From assembly GCA_017405675.1 (NCBI GenBank), contig JAFRAB010000002.1, positions 1 through 22,857 on the forward strand: a DNA stretch of 22,857 bases, given 5' to 3'. A program made the translations under genes and the position numbers. The DNA is from Erysipelotrichaceae bacterium. GTDB lineage: Bacteria; Bacillota_I; Bacilli_A; Erysipelotrichales; Erysipelotrichaceae. The notes under the pieces were generated by a model, which had not been told where the DNA came from, ran no database searches, and saw only the letters and a program-made list of their open reading frames with translations. Positions within the stretch are counted from its first letter, which is position 1, and every line of letters begins with the position of its first letter. Positions 7,478-17,003 of the stretch are shown here, in pieces.

Positions 7478-7513
7478 AAGGGATATGTTTCTTAAAGAAG
7501 CAGTCCCTTTTTT
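7478..7513 (+). terminator. intrinsic terminator after the PstS-like gene
   Basis: AAGGGA (7478-7483) pairs with TCCCTT (7504-7509). A small inner hairpin TTCT/AGAA (7489-7499) sits inside, and the T run reaches 7513. It lies 7 bases after the stop codon. Confidence 0.75.
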
Positions 7514-7564
7514 ATTTATATATTTATTTAATTAAGTTATACTTATAATACGGGAGAATAGCGT

Positions 7565-9388
7565 ATGAAAAACAATAAGGAATTACAGTCTTTCTATGAT
7601 GGATATTCACTTCATGCTTACGAAATCTTCGGAGCACATTTCACAAAAAAAGGCGTCTGTTTCAGATTGTATGCACCTAATGCCAGAAGCGTCAGATTAA
7701 TTGGTGATTTCAATAACTGGGATCAGAACCGGACATTTCTGGAGAAAGTTAACAATGAAATCTGGGAAACAACTGTTGAAGGTTTAAAGGAGTACGCCCA
7801 GTACAAATATGTAATTGAACAGGCAAACGGTCGTTTTGTCACTAAGATAGACCCGTATGCCTTTTATAATGAGATGAGACCTGGCTGGGTCTGCAAGGTC
7901 GTCAGTGTTGATGAATACAAATGGACTGACGATGAGTGGATAAAGAACAGAAACAATGACTTTAATAAACCAATGAACATCTATGAAGTTCATCTGGGTG
8001 GGTTCAAGCATCACGGGGCCGGCAGATGGTTCACTTATTATGAAATGATCGATGAGCTTATTCCATATGTCAAGGACATGGGGTATACACATATCGAGCT
8101 GATGCCTCTGAACGAATATCCGTTTGACGGATCCTGGGGTTATCAGCAGTACGGTTACTTCTCAGTAACCAGCCGTTACGGCAACTGTTATCAGCTGCAG
8201 ATGTTCATTGATGCCTGCCACAGAAACGGCATCGGCGTCATTATGGATATCGTTCTGGCTCACTTCGTAAAGGACGAATTCGGGCTGATCAAGTATGATG
8301 GCACATGTCTGTATGAAAGTGACGATCCGAACAGAAGCGAAAGTCAGTGGGACACTCACTACTTTGATTTCACCAAGAATCATGTTGTAAGCTTCTTAAT
8401 GAGCAGCGCAACAATGTGGATCGACAAATACCATTGCGATGGTCTGCGTATTGACGCTGTCAGCAATCTCATTTACCACAATGGCGATTCAACCAAGGGT
8501 GAGAATACCGGTGCCATCGGTTTCATCAAGAGGTTCAACTATCATGTACATAAGGAATACCCTGGTGTTATGATCATTGCGGAAGACTCTACCAGCTATC
8601 CGATGGTCACAGCCCCAACTGAAAACAACGGTCTCGGCTTTGACTATAAATGGGATCTGGGCTGGATGAATGACACACTCAAGTACTATAAGATGGACCC
8701 TGAGTACCGTCATTACCATCACAACCTGATCAACTTCTCAATGTACTATTTCTATTCCGAAAAGTTCATTCTTCCGTTCTCACACGATGAAGTTGTTCAC
8801 TCTAAGGGAACAATTGTTGACAAAATGTGGGGTAATTATGAACAAAAATTTGCACAATGCCGTAATTTAATGGTATATATGTATACGCACCCAGGAAAAA
8901 AACTGAATTTCATGGGTAATGAATTTGCGGTATTCAGAGAGTTTGATGAGCAGAAGGAACTTGACTGGTTCATGCTGCAGTATCCTGCACACGACTCCTT
9001 CAAGAGATTTATCAGAGACCTTAACCTGATATACAGGTCTCATCCTGCTTTCTGGATGAATGATTACAGCTGGGAAGGTTTCCAGTGGATTGATGCTGAT
9101 AATAACGAACAGAGAGTTTACAGCTATATCAGACACGGTGACGGATACTGTTATGTTGTCGTTCTGAATATGGCTCCGGTCGGTTACGAAGAATTTGAGA
9201 TCGGCGTACCGACATATGGTTTCTTTACTGAGATAATGAACTCTGAAAAAGATATATACAGCGGTTGTAACATGTGCAATTTCCGTAAGGTCAGGGCGGT
9301 TAAAGGCGCCAAGAACGGATTCCGTTATCATATGACGATCCGTCTTGCTCCGTTTGCCGGCGTGATACTGGAGGGAAAGATGCGCTAG
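7565..9388 (+). CDS. glgB: 1,4-alpha-glucan (glycogen) branching enzyme
   Basis: A 607-aa GH13 enzyme that cuts alpha-1,4 chains and re-attaches them as alpha-1,6 branches, making glycogen. An N-terminal CBM48-type domain (about 20-105, with RLIGDFNNW) precedes the (beta/alpha)8 barrel. The four GH13 regions are present: DIVLAH (D228, H233), GLRIDAV with nucleophile D297, IIAEDS with acid/base E340, and FSHDE with H407-D408. FDGSWGYQ before region I is typical of branching enzymes. At 607 residues it is somewhat short, lacking the long N-terminal extension of enterobacterial GlgB. GGGAGA lies 7 bases before the ATG. It opens the glgB-glgP-pulA-ung operon; GlgP begins 9 bases after its TAG. 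Its own promoter is not clear in the AT-rich stretch 7514-7550. Glycogen synthase genes are not in the window. Confidence 0.95.
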   Translation: MKNNKELQSFYDGYSLHAYEIFGAHFTKKGVCFRLYAPNARSVRLIGDFNNWDQNRTFLEKVNNEIWETTVEGLKEYAQYKYVIEQANGRFVTKIDPYAFYNEMRPGWVCKVVSVDEYKWTDDEWIKNRNNDFNKPMNIYEVHLGGFKHHGAGRWFTYYEMIDELIPYVKDMGYTHIELMPLNEYPFDGSWGYQQYGYFSVTSRYGNCYQLQMFIDACHRNGIGVIMDIVLAHFVKDEFGLIKYDGTCLYESDDPNRSESQWDTHYFDFTKNHVVSFLMSSATMWIDKYHCDGLRIDAVSNLIYHNGDSTKGENTGAIGFIKRFNYHVHKEYPGVMIIAEDSTSYPMVTAPTENNGLGFDYKWDLGWMNDTLKYYKMDPEYRHYHHNLINFSMYYFYSEKFILPFSHDEVVHSKGTIVDKMWGNYEQKFAQCRNLMVYMYTHPGKKLNFMGNEFAVFREFDEQKELDWFMLQYPAHDSFKRFIRDLNLIYRSHPAFWMNDYSWEGFQWIDADNNEQRVYSYIRHGDGYCYVVVLNMAPVGYEEFEIGVPTYGFFTEIMNSEKDIYSGCNMCNFRKVRAVKGAKNGFRYHMTIRLAPFAGVILEGKMR

Positions 9389-9397
9389 GAGGTTTTG

Positions 9398-11797
9398 ATG
9401 TTTACAAACAAAGAAGAATTTAAAAAGGAGTACATGGAACGCTTCATGCAGACCTATGGTCGAAGCGTTGAGTCCTCTGACCCTACCGAGAGATTTCTGA
9501 CTCTGGGTGAGATCATCAGAGATGCCGCCAGTATGAACTGGATGGACACCAAGGACGTAATTGCCAAAAACTCCGGCAAGCAGTTATTCTATTTTTCAAT
9601 GGAATTCCTGATTGGTCGCTTACTTACTAATAACTTAATGAACATGGGCCTTTATGACATCGTCAAGGAAGGCTTAGCAGATCTCAATATCGATTTAAAC
9701 GAGCTGGAAGAACTGGAAACAGATGCCGGCTTGGGTAATGGCGGTCTGGGAAGACTGGCAGCTTGCTTCCTCGATTCCCTGGCAACCTTAGGTTATGCCG
9801 GACACGGCAATACCATCAGATATGAGTATGGCCTGTTCAAACAGAAAATCGAAGACAATAAACAGGTCGAAGTACCTGATATCTGGCTGAAGATCGGTAA
9901 CCCTTGGGAAATCAGAAAGCCTAAGCATGCTGTTGATGTCAAGTTCTACGGTGAAATTCAGACTAAGTGGAATGAAAAAGGCAAGATGGAAGTCAGACAT
10001 ATCAACGCTGAAACCATCAGAGCAGTACCATATGACATGCCGGTAGTCGGCAGAGGCAACAGAGTAGTTAACTCCTTAAGATTATGGAAGCCTGAAGCCA
10101 GCGAAGATAATCCGGTAGGCCGCGATTTCATCAGGTACCTGAATGACGTCAACAGAATCTGTCAGAACGTTTATCCTGATGACAGCACTGAAGTAGGCCG
10201 TGAGCTGAGACTTAAACAGGAGTATTTCTTCGTTTCTGCCGGTGTGCAGACAATTATAAGGTCTCATCTTGAGCATTACGGTACACTGGATAATCTTCAT
10301 GAGAAGGTTGTCATTCAGTTAAATGACACTCATCCTATCATGATCATCCCTGAATTAATGAGAATTCTGCTTGATGAATACAATTATGAATGGGATCGGG
10401 CCTGGAATATTGTTACACATACCGTAGCATATACCAACCATACGATCATGCACGAAGCACTGGAACGCTGGCCTGTCAGCATGATGGTCAAGCTTTTACC
10501 TCGTATCTATATTCTGATTCAGGAAATTGACCGTCGTTTCAGAAACTATGTCATTACCACAACCGGTGACTATAACCTCTGTGAAAGAGTTGCCATTATC
10601 AGAGACAATCAGGTTCACATGGCTCACATGGGAGCAGCCTGCAGCTTCTCTGTTAACGGTGTTGCCAGAATCCATACCGAGATCCTGAAGAACGATGTAA
10701 TGAAAGACTTCTTCCAGCTGTTCCCGGCTAAGTTCAACAGCAAGACCAACGGTGTTACACACAGACGCTGGTTATTATACTCAAATCCGCAGCTGAGTCA
10801 GGTCATTTATGACACAATTGGTGATGGTTTCATCATGGATGCCAGCAAGCTTTCAGATCTGAGAGCACATCTGGATGATCCTGAGCTGCATAAGAGATTC
10901 GCTGCAGCCAAACTGGAACGTAAGAAGATCCTGGCAAAATATATTAAGGATACTCTGAACATTGATGTTGATGTTAATTCCATCTTTGACGTTCAGGCCA
11001 AGAGACTGCATGCATATAAGAGACAGATGCTTAACTGCATGAACCTCATCAACCTGTATTTCGAGGCAAAGTACAATCCGGATTTCAATATGTATCCGCG
11101 TACTTTCTTCTTTGCGGCCAAGGCTGCTCCGGCATATGTATATGCCAAGCAGGTAATTCATCTGATCAACCGCATTGCGGAAGTTGTTAATAACGACCCT
11201 CAGGTCAACAAGTTCTTCAAGGTTGTATTTATCCCTAACTACTGTGTTTCAATTGCTGAAATACTGATGAATGCCGCTGATGTATCTGAACAGATCTCAA
11301 CAGCCGGTAAGGAAGCCAGCGGAACCGGAAACATGAAGTTCATGATGAACGGGGCCGTAACCATCGGTACTCTGGACGGTGCCAATGTTGAAATCTATGC
11401 CAATGTCGGCAGCAACAACATAGTCATCTTCGGACGTACAGTTGAAGAATTAAGAGAACTGAGAATGAACGGCTACAGTTCAATGAGAATTTATGAAAAT
11501 GATCCGGAAATCAGAAGAATCATGGATTCCCTGGTTGACGGCACATGGAATAAGAAGCCTGATGACTTCAAGGCTATCTATGACGACCTGCTTTACAGAA
11601 ATGATGAATACTTCTTACTTGAAGACTATCGTTCATACTGCGAAGCTCAGCACAAGATATCCGAAATGTATCAGGACAGAGATGAATGGATCAGAAAGTG
11701 CCTAGTCAACATTGCAACCAGTGGTTTCTTCAGCTCTGACAGAACCATTGAAGATTACAACAGAGATATCTGGCATCTTAACAAGGTAGGAATTTAA
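9398..11797 (+). CDS. glgP: glycogen/starch/alpha-glucan phosphorylase
   Basis: A 799-aa GT35 phosphorylase that releases glucose-1-phosphate from the ends of alpha-1,4-glucan chains. The pyridoxal-phosphate segment EASGTGNMKFMMNGA, with Schiff-base lysine K647, and TLDGANVEI just after it are diagnostic. The substrate and phosphate region GGLGRLAACFLDSLATLGY near the N-terminus (residues 113-131) is also typical. Length matches bacterial GlgP. I place the start at ATG 9398, because AGGAGG (9387-9392) stands 5 bases ahead; a TTG at 9395 in the same frame would be only 2 bases from it. The ribosome site overlaps the glgB stop codon, implying coupled translation. It works with the branching enzyme before it and the debranching enzyme after it (3-base gap). 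Confidence 0.96.
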   Translation: MFTNKEEFKKEYMERFMQTYGRSVESSDPTERFLTLGEIIRDAASMNWMDTKDVIAKNSGKQLFYFSMEFLIGRLLTNNLMNMGLYDIVKEGLADLNIDLNELEELETDAGLGNGGLGRLAACFLDSLATLGYAGHGNTIRYEYGLFKQKIEDNKQVEVPDIWLKIGNPWEIRKPKHAVDVKFYGEIQTKWNEKGKMEVRHINAETIRAVPYDMPVVGRGNRVVNSLRLWKPEASEDNPVGRDFIRYLNDVNRICQNVYPDDSTEVGRELRLKQEYFFVSAGVQTIIRSHLEHYGTLDNLHEKVVIQLNDTHPIMIIPELMRILLDEYNYEWDRAWNIVTHTVAYTNHTIMHEALERWPVSMMVKLLPRIYILIQEIDRRFRNYVITTTGDYNLCERVAIIRDNQVHMAHMGAACSFSVNGVARIHTEILKNDVMKDFFQLFPAKFNSKTNGVTHRRWLLYSNPQLSQVIYDTIGDGFIMDASKLSDLRAHLDDPELHKRFAAAKLERKKILAKYIKDTLNIDVDVNSIFDVQAKRLHAYKRQMLNCMNLINLYFEAKYNPDFNMYPRTFFFAAKAAPAYVYAKQVIHLINRIAEVVNNDPQVNKFFKVVFIPNYCVSIAEILMNAADVSEQISTAGKEASGTGNMKFMMNGAVTIGTLDGANVEIYANVGSNNIVIFGRTVEELRELRMNGYSSMRIYENDPEIRRIMDSLVDGTWNKKPDDFKAIYDDLLYRNDEYFLLEDYRSYCEAQHKISEMYQDRDEWIRKCLVNIATSGFFSSDRTIEDYNRDIWHLNKVGI

Positions 11798-11800
11798 TTT

Positions 11801-13828
11801 ATGAAAAACAGTCTGGTCAGGGCTTATCTTGATGACTATCAGAATATTGAAGTCATCATAGACAAGACATTCTGTCAAGGTCGCAGTGATGTATTCTATC
11901 TGACAGACGGTGTAAATGTATATCCTCTTGAACTTGTTACTTCAAGAGAAGAAGACAGTGCAATCGTCTATAAGATCAGATTTGATGGAGAAATAAACGT
12001 TGGTACGGAATACCAGGTAATGGTAACCAACAATTTTAAGTGCATTCTGAATTACCGTTTCATCGTTAAGACAAACCGTTTTGATGAGGAATTCTACTAT
12101 GACGGTAATGATCTGGGCAGTACCCTGACCGACAAATATACCAAGTTTGCCCTGTGGGCACCTACAGCCAGCCGTGTGAAAGTTGAAATTGAATACGGCG
12201 GCAAAATAAAAACCGTTGACATGCGCCGCACGGAAAACGGTGTATACAGACTGACAATAGCTCCGAGATGTGTTGGAGCTATTTATCGTTATCTGGTACG
12301 TGTAAACGGCAACTGGAATGAGGTTAATGACCCTTATGGCAAAGCTTCACTGCCAAACAGTGACAGAAGCGTGGTAGTAGATCCTGATACCTATAAGGTT
12401 GAAAAGCTGCACATGCCTGAACTGTGGCGTTACACAGATGCTGTCATTTATGAAACAAACGTCAGGGATTACAGTATTGAAGGTACCTTTGAAGGAATGA
12501 AAAACAACCTGGCATACCTTAAGGATCTGGGAATTACCAGTCTGCAGCTGATGCCGGTCAACGATTTCGCTTCCGTTAATGAAAAGATTCCTGATCTTTT
12601 CTATAACTGGGGCTATGATCCATTACAGTATTTCGCTCTGGAAGGAAGTTATTCCAGCAATGTAAATGATCCTGTTCAGGTACTGAAGGATTTCCATGAT
12701 CTGGTTCTGACGGCTCATCAGCAGAGAATAAGGATCAATCTGGACGTGGTCTTTAATCATGTCTATTATCTGAATACCTCAACATTTGATAATGTTGTTC
12801 CTTATTATTATTTCCGCTACACCGCAGACAGAAAACTGTCAGACGGAACTCTGTGCGGTAATGATGTCGCCAGCGAAAAGAAGATGGTCAGGAAATTCAT
12901 CCTGGATGTTCTGAAATACTTCGTCAATCAGTTTGATGTTGACGGTTTCAGATTTGACCTGATGGGCATTCTGGATGTTGATACCATGAATCTTATCTGC
13001 AAGTCATTAAGAGAACTGAAGTCCGATATCATGATCTATGGTGAAGGCTGGCAGATGAATACCGCTTTGGAAAAGGAAAAGATGGCCTGCAGCAGCAATT
13101 ATGCTCTCATGCCGCAGGTTGCTTTCTTTAATGATGTCTTCAGAGACACCATCAAGGGCAGTACTTTTAACGATGAAGGCAAAGGCTACGCTACCGGTGG
13201 AAGAAATCTCACCGAAGAAGCCTGTGACCTGGTAACGGGAGCAGGGTATGGTTCTCCTTCCCAGTCAGTCAACTATGTTGAGTGTCATGATGACATGACC
13301 GTATTTGACAAGCTGCAGAAATGCTGCGCGGATGAAAGCGAAGCCAAAAGAATTGATAGAGCAAAGCTGTTACTGGGAATGGTTATTCTTTCTCAGGGTA
13401 TACCTTTCATTCACAGCGGTCAGGAGTACTGCCGCAGCAAGAAAGGCTTCAACAATACCTATAACATGCCTGACGAGATCAATAAGCTGAAAGAAGAAGA
13501 CAGGGAAACACATAAGGACATCATCTGTTTTGTTAAGACCCTGATCAATATCAGAAGAAAGTACCGTATCAACAAGACCAGAGAAATGATCGAGGCTGAT
13601 GTGGATACCGAAATCGTAAAAGGCGCCATTATATATAAGATCAGAAACTGCAATAACGAAACTGATCTGACGATCATCATCAATCCTACCGACAAGACCA
13701 TGGATTACCGTTTCGACGGTTATCTGAAGCTTTTATGCGACGGCCAGAGAAAGCCGGGCTGTGTAGGATCGATCGTATGCTGCCGTCCAGTCAGCATTAC
13801 CGTACTCGGGAGCAATCTGAATGATTAA
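11801..13828 (+). CDS. pulA: type I pullulanase (glycogen debranching enzyme)
   Basis: A 675-aa GH13_14 enzyme hydrolysing alpha-1,6 branches of glycogen, pullulan or limit dextrins. The hallmark YNWGYDP of type I pullulanases is at 268-274. The catalytic regions are LDVVFNH, GFRFDLMG with nucleophile D386, YGEGW with acid E415, and ECHDD with H496-D497. An N-terminal beta-rich domain and a CBM48-like domain (about 95-190, with FALWAPTASRV) come first. There is no signal peptide, so it acts inside the cell on stored glycogen or imported maltodextrin. It is slightly shorter than well-known Bacillus homologues of about 700 residues. The gene begins 3 bases after glgP, and its last codons overlap the ung start by 8 bases. 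Position between GlgP and the operon end fits removal of limit-dextrin branches. Confidence 0.95.
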   Translation: MKNSLVRAYLDDYQNIEVIIDKTFCQGRSDVFYLTDGVNVYPLELVTSREEDSAIVYKIRFDGEINVGTEYQVMVTNNFKCILNYRFIVKTNRFDEEFYYDGNDLGSTLTDKYTKFALWAPTASRVKVEIEYGGKIKTVDMRRTENGVYRLTIAPRCVGAIYRYLVRVNGNWNEVNDPYGKASLPNSDRSVVVDPDTYKVEKLHMPELWRYTDAVIYETNVRDYSIEGTFEGMKNNLAYLKDLGITSLQLMPVNDFASVNEKIPDLFYNWGYDPLQYFALEGSYSSNVNDPVQVLKDFHDLVLTAHQQRIRINLDVVFNHVYYLNTSTFDNVVPYYYFRYTADRKLSDGTLCGNDVASEKKMVRKFILDVLKYFVNQFDVDGFRFDLMGILDVDTMNLICKSLRELKSDIMIYGEGWQMNTALEKEKMACSSNYALMPQVAFFNDVFRDTIKGSTFNDEGKGYATGGRNLTEEACDLVTGAGYGSPSQSVNYVECHDDMTVFDKLQKCCADESEAKRIDRAKLLLGMVILSQGIPFIHSGQEYCRSKKGFNNTYNMPDEINKLKEEDRETHKDIICFVKTLINIRRKYRINKTREMIEADVDTEIVKGAIIYKIRNCNNETDLTIIINPTDKTMDYRFDGYLKLLCDGQRKPGCVGSIVCCRPVSITVLGSNLND

Positions 13829-14483
13829 CCAAAGCTGGGATCCTTTTCTGAATGAGGAATTTCAAAAGCCTTATTTTAAGGAGCTTTCAGCTTTTTTAAA
13901 ACGGGAATATGAAACAAAGACCATATACCCGCCTAAAAAAGAGGTATTCTCCTCGTTTTACTATACTGATCTGGATAAGGTCAAGGTCGTAATACTGGGG
14001 CAGGACCCATATCATGAACCGGGGCAGGCCTGCGGAATGTGCTTTGCGGTAAAACCGGGAGTACAGCTGCCGCCATCTTTACAGAACATCTATAAGGAGA
14101 TACAGGATGACCTGAAAATACCGATGAACTATAACAACGGATATCTTGTTAAGTGGGCTAAACAGGGTGTTCTGCTTATCAACTCTGTAATGACGGTGGA
14201 AAAAGGCAAGGCCAATTCCCACGCCGGCAGAGGCTGGGAAACATTTACCAACCATGTTATTGAAAAGATCAATACTCTGGATCAGCCAGTAGTATATCTG
14301 CTGTGGGGCAATAATGCCCGTCAGAAAAAGAGCCTGATTACAAATCCAAGGCATTTGATCCTGGAAACGGTTCACCCGTCACCGTTAAGCGTTTACCGCG
14401 GTTTCTTCGGTTGCCGACATTTTTCAAAAGCTAACGATTACCTGAGAAAAAACGGAACAGAACCAATCGACTGGAGAATGTAG
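13821..14483 (+). CDS. ung: uracil-DNA glycosylase, family 1
   Basis: A 220-aa DNA repair enzyme that removes uracil arising from cytosine deamination or dUMP incorporation. The water-activating loop GQDPYH (catalytic D62) and the HPSPLS loop with H185 are both intact. The uracil-recognition segment LLWGNNARQK also fits family 1 UDG, and the length is normal. The start ATG lies inside the end of pulA (8-base overlap, ATG within the codons before its TAA), with GGGAG at 13808-13812 eight bases upstream. This indicates translational coupling to a glycogen operon, an unrelated pathway, so the linkage is probably about expression rather than function. A terminator follows directly. Confidence 0.97.
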   Translation: MINQSWDPFLNEEFQKPYFKELSAFLKREYETKTIYPPKKEVFSSFYYTDLDKVKVVILGQDPYHEPGQACGMCFAVKPGVQLPPSLQNIYKEIQDDLKIPMNYNNGYLVKWAKQGVLLINSVMTVEKGKANSHAGRGWETFTNHVIEKINTLDQPVVYLLWGNNARQKKSLITNPRHLILETVHPSPLSVYRGFFGCRHFSKANDYLRKNGTEPIDWRM

Positions 14484-14510
14484 GATTCATCATATTGATG
14501 GATCTTTTTT
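14484..14510 (+). terminator. intrinsic terminator of the glgB-ung operon
   Basis: GATTCATCA (14484-14492) pairs with TGATGGATC (14496-14504) over nine positions, one of them a wobble, around TAT. Six T follow (14505-14510). The stem begins immediately after the ung TAG. Confidence 0.9.
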
Positions 14511-14544
14511 ATTATAAATAACTCAAAAACGATCATAAATGAAC

Positions 14545-14573
14545 TAGACGCAAAACAATACGAATTTTATAAT
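14545..14573 (+). promoter_or_regulatory. sigma-A-like promoter of the MFS transporter gene
   Basis: TAGACG (14545-14550) and TATAAT (14568-14573) have 17 bases between them. The -10 is perfect and the -35 matches four of six. Transcription would start near 14580. The -10 overlaps an in-frame ATG at 14572, which therefore cannot be the translation start and supports ATG 14602. Confidence 0.65.
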
Positions 14574-14601
14574 GGTTATGGACATAAAAGGGGTTAATAA
14601 T

Positions 14602-16005
14602 ATGACACAAAGTGAAAAAGAGAGAAAGGAAATTGCCCGCCTGGAAAAAGAGAGCAAATTCCATAATCATGCGAAGTACTTTACTATTCTGGTAATCGTT
14701 CTGACCATTGTCTACATCGTAGATGAACTGGCTTCAAACGTCAGAGGTGCCGTAGACTCATTTACCATCTGCGACCTGTTCAACACCACATTCGGAACAC
14801 CGGAATTTGATAAGGCATCAGGTACCTTAGGACTTGTTACCACAGGCTGTTATCTGATTTACCTGGTTGCGCCGTTCTATAAGTCACTGGCTGACAAGTA
14901 CGGCAGAAGAATATTCCTGATCATCAACACTCTGGGTATGGGTGTTGGCATGCTGGTGGCCATCATTTCACATAACATCGCATTATATCTGGTTGGTGTT
15001 GTCATCATGACATTCTTCACACCAAACGACATGCAGGTTATCTATATCATGGAATGCGCACCGAAGGAACACCGTGCAAAACTCTGTTCCATCACTAAGG
15101 GCATTGCCCTGATCTCCGTATCTTTATTAGGTTTATTTGTAAAACTGTTTGTTGACCGTAACAATCCTTCAACCTGGAGACTGGTCTACATCGTTCCAAT
15201 CATTCTGGCATTCGCAATCGGCATCGCTGCCATTTACTTTGTCAGAGAAACTCCTGTATATACTCAGAAGAGATTACGGTATCTCAACATGACGGAAGAA
15301 GAAAGACGGGCTCTGGCTGAAGCTGAAAAGGCAGAGCAGGAAAAAGAAAAGAAGAACAACGCCTCTGTCGGCGGTGCCTTCAAGTTCATTTTCACCAATA
15401 AGCAGACGCTGGCTATCGCTATCGTTGCCTTACTGTTCTCCATCGCAACAGGTTATACCGGTAAATATCAGAACATGATCGAATCAGGCGTTGCCCGTGG
15501 CGTTATTACAGCTAACGGGGCTGATATCATCTTAATGTTCTATCCTCTGATCAACGGTATCTTTACACTGTTCGGCGGCTTCCTGACAGATGCCTTAGGT
15601 CGTAAGAAATCAGCTCTCATATTAGGTTTATGGGCTGCTGTTGGTTTAGGTGTATTCGCATATGGCTGTGCCAACAATCTGAATCCTTATATCACAGGTT
15701 TTGCCTATGGTTTCTCCATTGCCGGTCTGTGGTCAATTTCAGACATGCTGTACTTCATCATTACAGCCGAATCAACACCTACTGAAATCAGAGCTTCCGT
15801 AGTTGGTACAATGCAGCTGATCGGTATGGTCGGTACAGGTCTGAACATGGTATTCAATAACGTTGTAACCATGATCGCCGGTTCAATGAACCTGCCACTA
15901 GTCTTAACCGCCGCCTATCTGCCATTAATGGCTGTTGCTCTGGTCATCATGATGCTGAAAGTCAGAGAAACAAAGGACGTAGATCTGGATAACGTACAGG
16001 TTGAT
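14602..16005 (+). CDS. MFS transporter
   Basis: A 12-helix major facilitator protein, 468 aa from the chosen start. AGGGG (14589-14593) stands 8 bases before ATG 14602, while the in-frame ATGs at 14572 and 14578 lie on or next to the -10 box and have no ribosome site. The signature loop LADKYGRR (D98) lies between helices 2 and 3 and is repeated in the second half as TDALGRKK (D330). A charged loop rich in Glu, Lys and Ala joins the halves (about 225-253). The general look is of the sugar-porter-like branch (RETPVYTQKR after helix 6), but no substrate can be named. The gene is followed after 6 bases by a membrane-anchored hydrolase, likely co-transcribed; transport of an ester or amide cleaved by that hydrolase is only a guess. 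TAA occupies 16006-16008. Confidence 0.88.
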
Positions 16006-16011
16006 TAATTA

Positions 16012-16959
16012 ATGAAATACCTTCTGATAATACTGCTTATTATCATTATTGCCTTGCTGGGAGCCGGCTATTATACCTTCATGACGGTATTTGACAGTCA
16101 TTATGTCAAACCGCCGCATACTGATCCTGATTATATGGACAGCGAAAAGGACAAGATGAGACCTACAGCCCGCAGACTTGAAGAGTTTCAGGCGCCTTTA
16201 ATTGACAGATTTGAGGCGCTTCCTTTTGAGTCGCTCGAAATAACATCATTTGATGGACTGAAACTGCATGGAGATCTGTTAAGAGGTAACCCGAAAGAAG
16301 TAGTTATCTGTGTACACGGTTACCGTAGTGACAAGAGATGGGATTTCTGTGACAAATACAGAATATATCGGGAAAGAGGCTCAACAATGCTGTTTGTCAA
16401 TGACAGGGCACACGGCAAATCGGAAGGACGATACATCGGTTTCTCTGAACTGGACCGCTTTGATGTGGCTAAATGGGTAGACAAGATCAATGAGATGTAT
16501 GATTCCCCGAGAATCTATCTTCACGGGGTATCCATGGGAGCTGCTACAGTAGTTCACTGTGCAGACATGAAGCTTAAGAATGTCTGCGGTATAGTGGAAG
16601 ACTGTGCATTTGATCAGATCCTTAGACTGTCAAAGACGTTGTGCATGGATATATATCATGTACCTTATTATCCGGTTGGCTATTTCTCCCAGTTCTGGGC
16701 ACATCTGCTTGCCCATATAGACTACAGCAAGTCAGACGGTAAGAAGTGTGTACGGAATACCGACATTCCAATAGTATTCATACACGGACTTAATGACAAT
16801 TACATTCCTTATACCATGAGCAGGGAAATGTATGAAGCCTGCCGTGCACCTAAGGAACTGCATCTGATCGAAGACTGCGGTCATGCTGCAGCTTACATGA
16901 GGGCAACTGAAGAATATACGGCAGCGGTTAACCGCCTGCTTGACGGAAAGATAAAATAA
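16012..16959 (+). CDS. membrane-anchored alpha/beta hydrolase
   Basis: A 315-aa protein with one N-terminal hydrophobic helix (about 3-22) and an alpha/beta-hydrolase domain. The oxyanion stretch VICVHGYRSDKRWDF lies early in the domain, and the catalytic triad is visible: S174 in GVSMG, D262 in GLNDNYIP and H291 in DCGHAAA. It resembles the serine aminopeptidase/S33-like group including B. subtilis YqkD, whose substrate is not established. Whether the catalytic domain faces outside or inside depends on helix orientation; the short N-terminus with a single Lys gives no strong cue. ATG 16012 begins 3 bases after the MFS stop, without a strong ribosome site of its own, so coupled translation is likely. 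A two-way terminator follows. Confidence 0.85.
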   Translation: MKYLLIILLIIIIALLGAGYYTFMTVFDSHYVKPPHTDPDYMDSEKDKMRPTARRLEEFQAPLIDRFEALPFESLEITSFDGLKLHGDLLRGNPKEVVICVHGYRSDKRWDFCDKYRIYRERGSTMLFVNDRAHGKSEGRYIGFSELDRFDVAKWVDKINEMYDSPRIYLHGVSMGAATVVHCADMKLKNVCGIVEDCAFDQILRLSKTLCMDIYHVPYYPVGYFSQFWAHLLAHIDYSKSDGKKCVRNTDIPIVFIHGLNDNYIPYTMSREMYEACRAPKELHLIEDCGHAAAYMRATEEYTAAVNRLLDGKIK

Positions 16960-16990
16960 AAGATCATGTTTTCAAACATGATCTTTTTGT
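16958..16990. terminator. bidirectional terminator between hydrolase and rpiR-type gene
   Basis: AAAAGATCATGTT (16958-16970) pairs perfectly with AACATGATCTTTT (16975-16987) around a four-base loop. T runs follow on both strands (on the plus strand to 16988; on the minus strand TTTTATTTTAT). It ends the hydrolase gene and the convergent regulator gene. Confidence 0.9.
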
Positions 16991-17003
16991 ATTGTCTTCA
17001 AGT

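Noticed and set aside
7544..7549. TATAAT as promoter of glgB
   Set aside because: Transcription would begin inside the ribosome site (7552-7557), leaving no usable leader, and there is no -35 at proper distance.
8867..9331. 154-aa minus-strand frame opposite glgB
   Set aside because: Antisense to a strongly conserved enzyme with no own ribosome site or recognisable domain; a shadow of codon bias.
9395..9397. TTG start for GlgP
   Set aside because: Only 2 bases from AGGAGG; ATG 9398 has better spacing.
14572..14601. Upstream ATGs for the MFS transporter
   Set aside because: They lie on or beside a perfect -10 box and lack a ribosome site; ATG 14602 has AGGGG at 8 bases.
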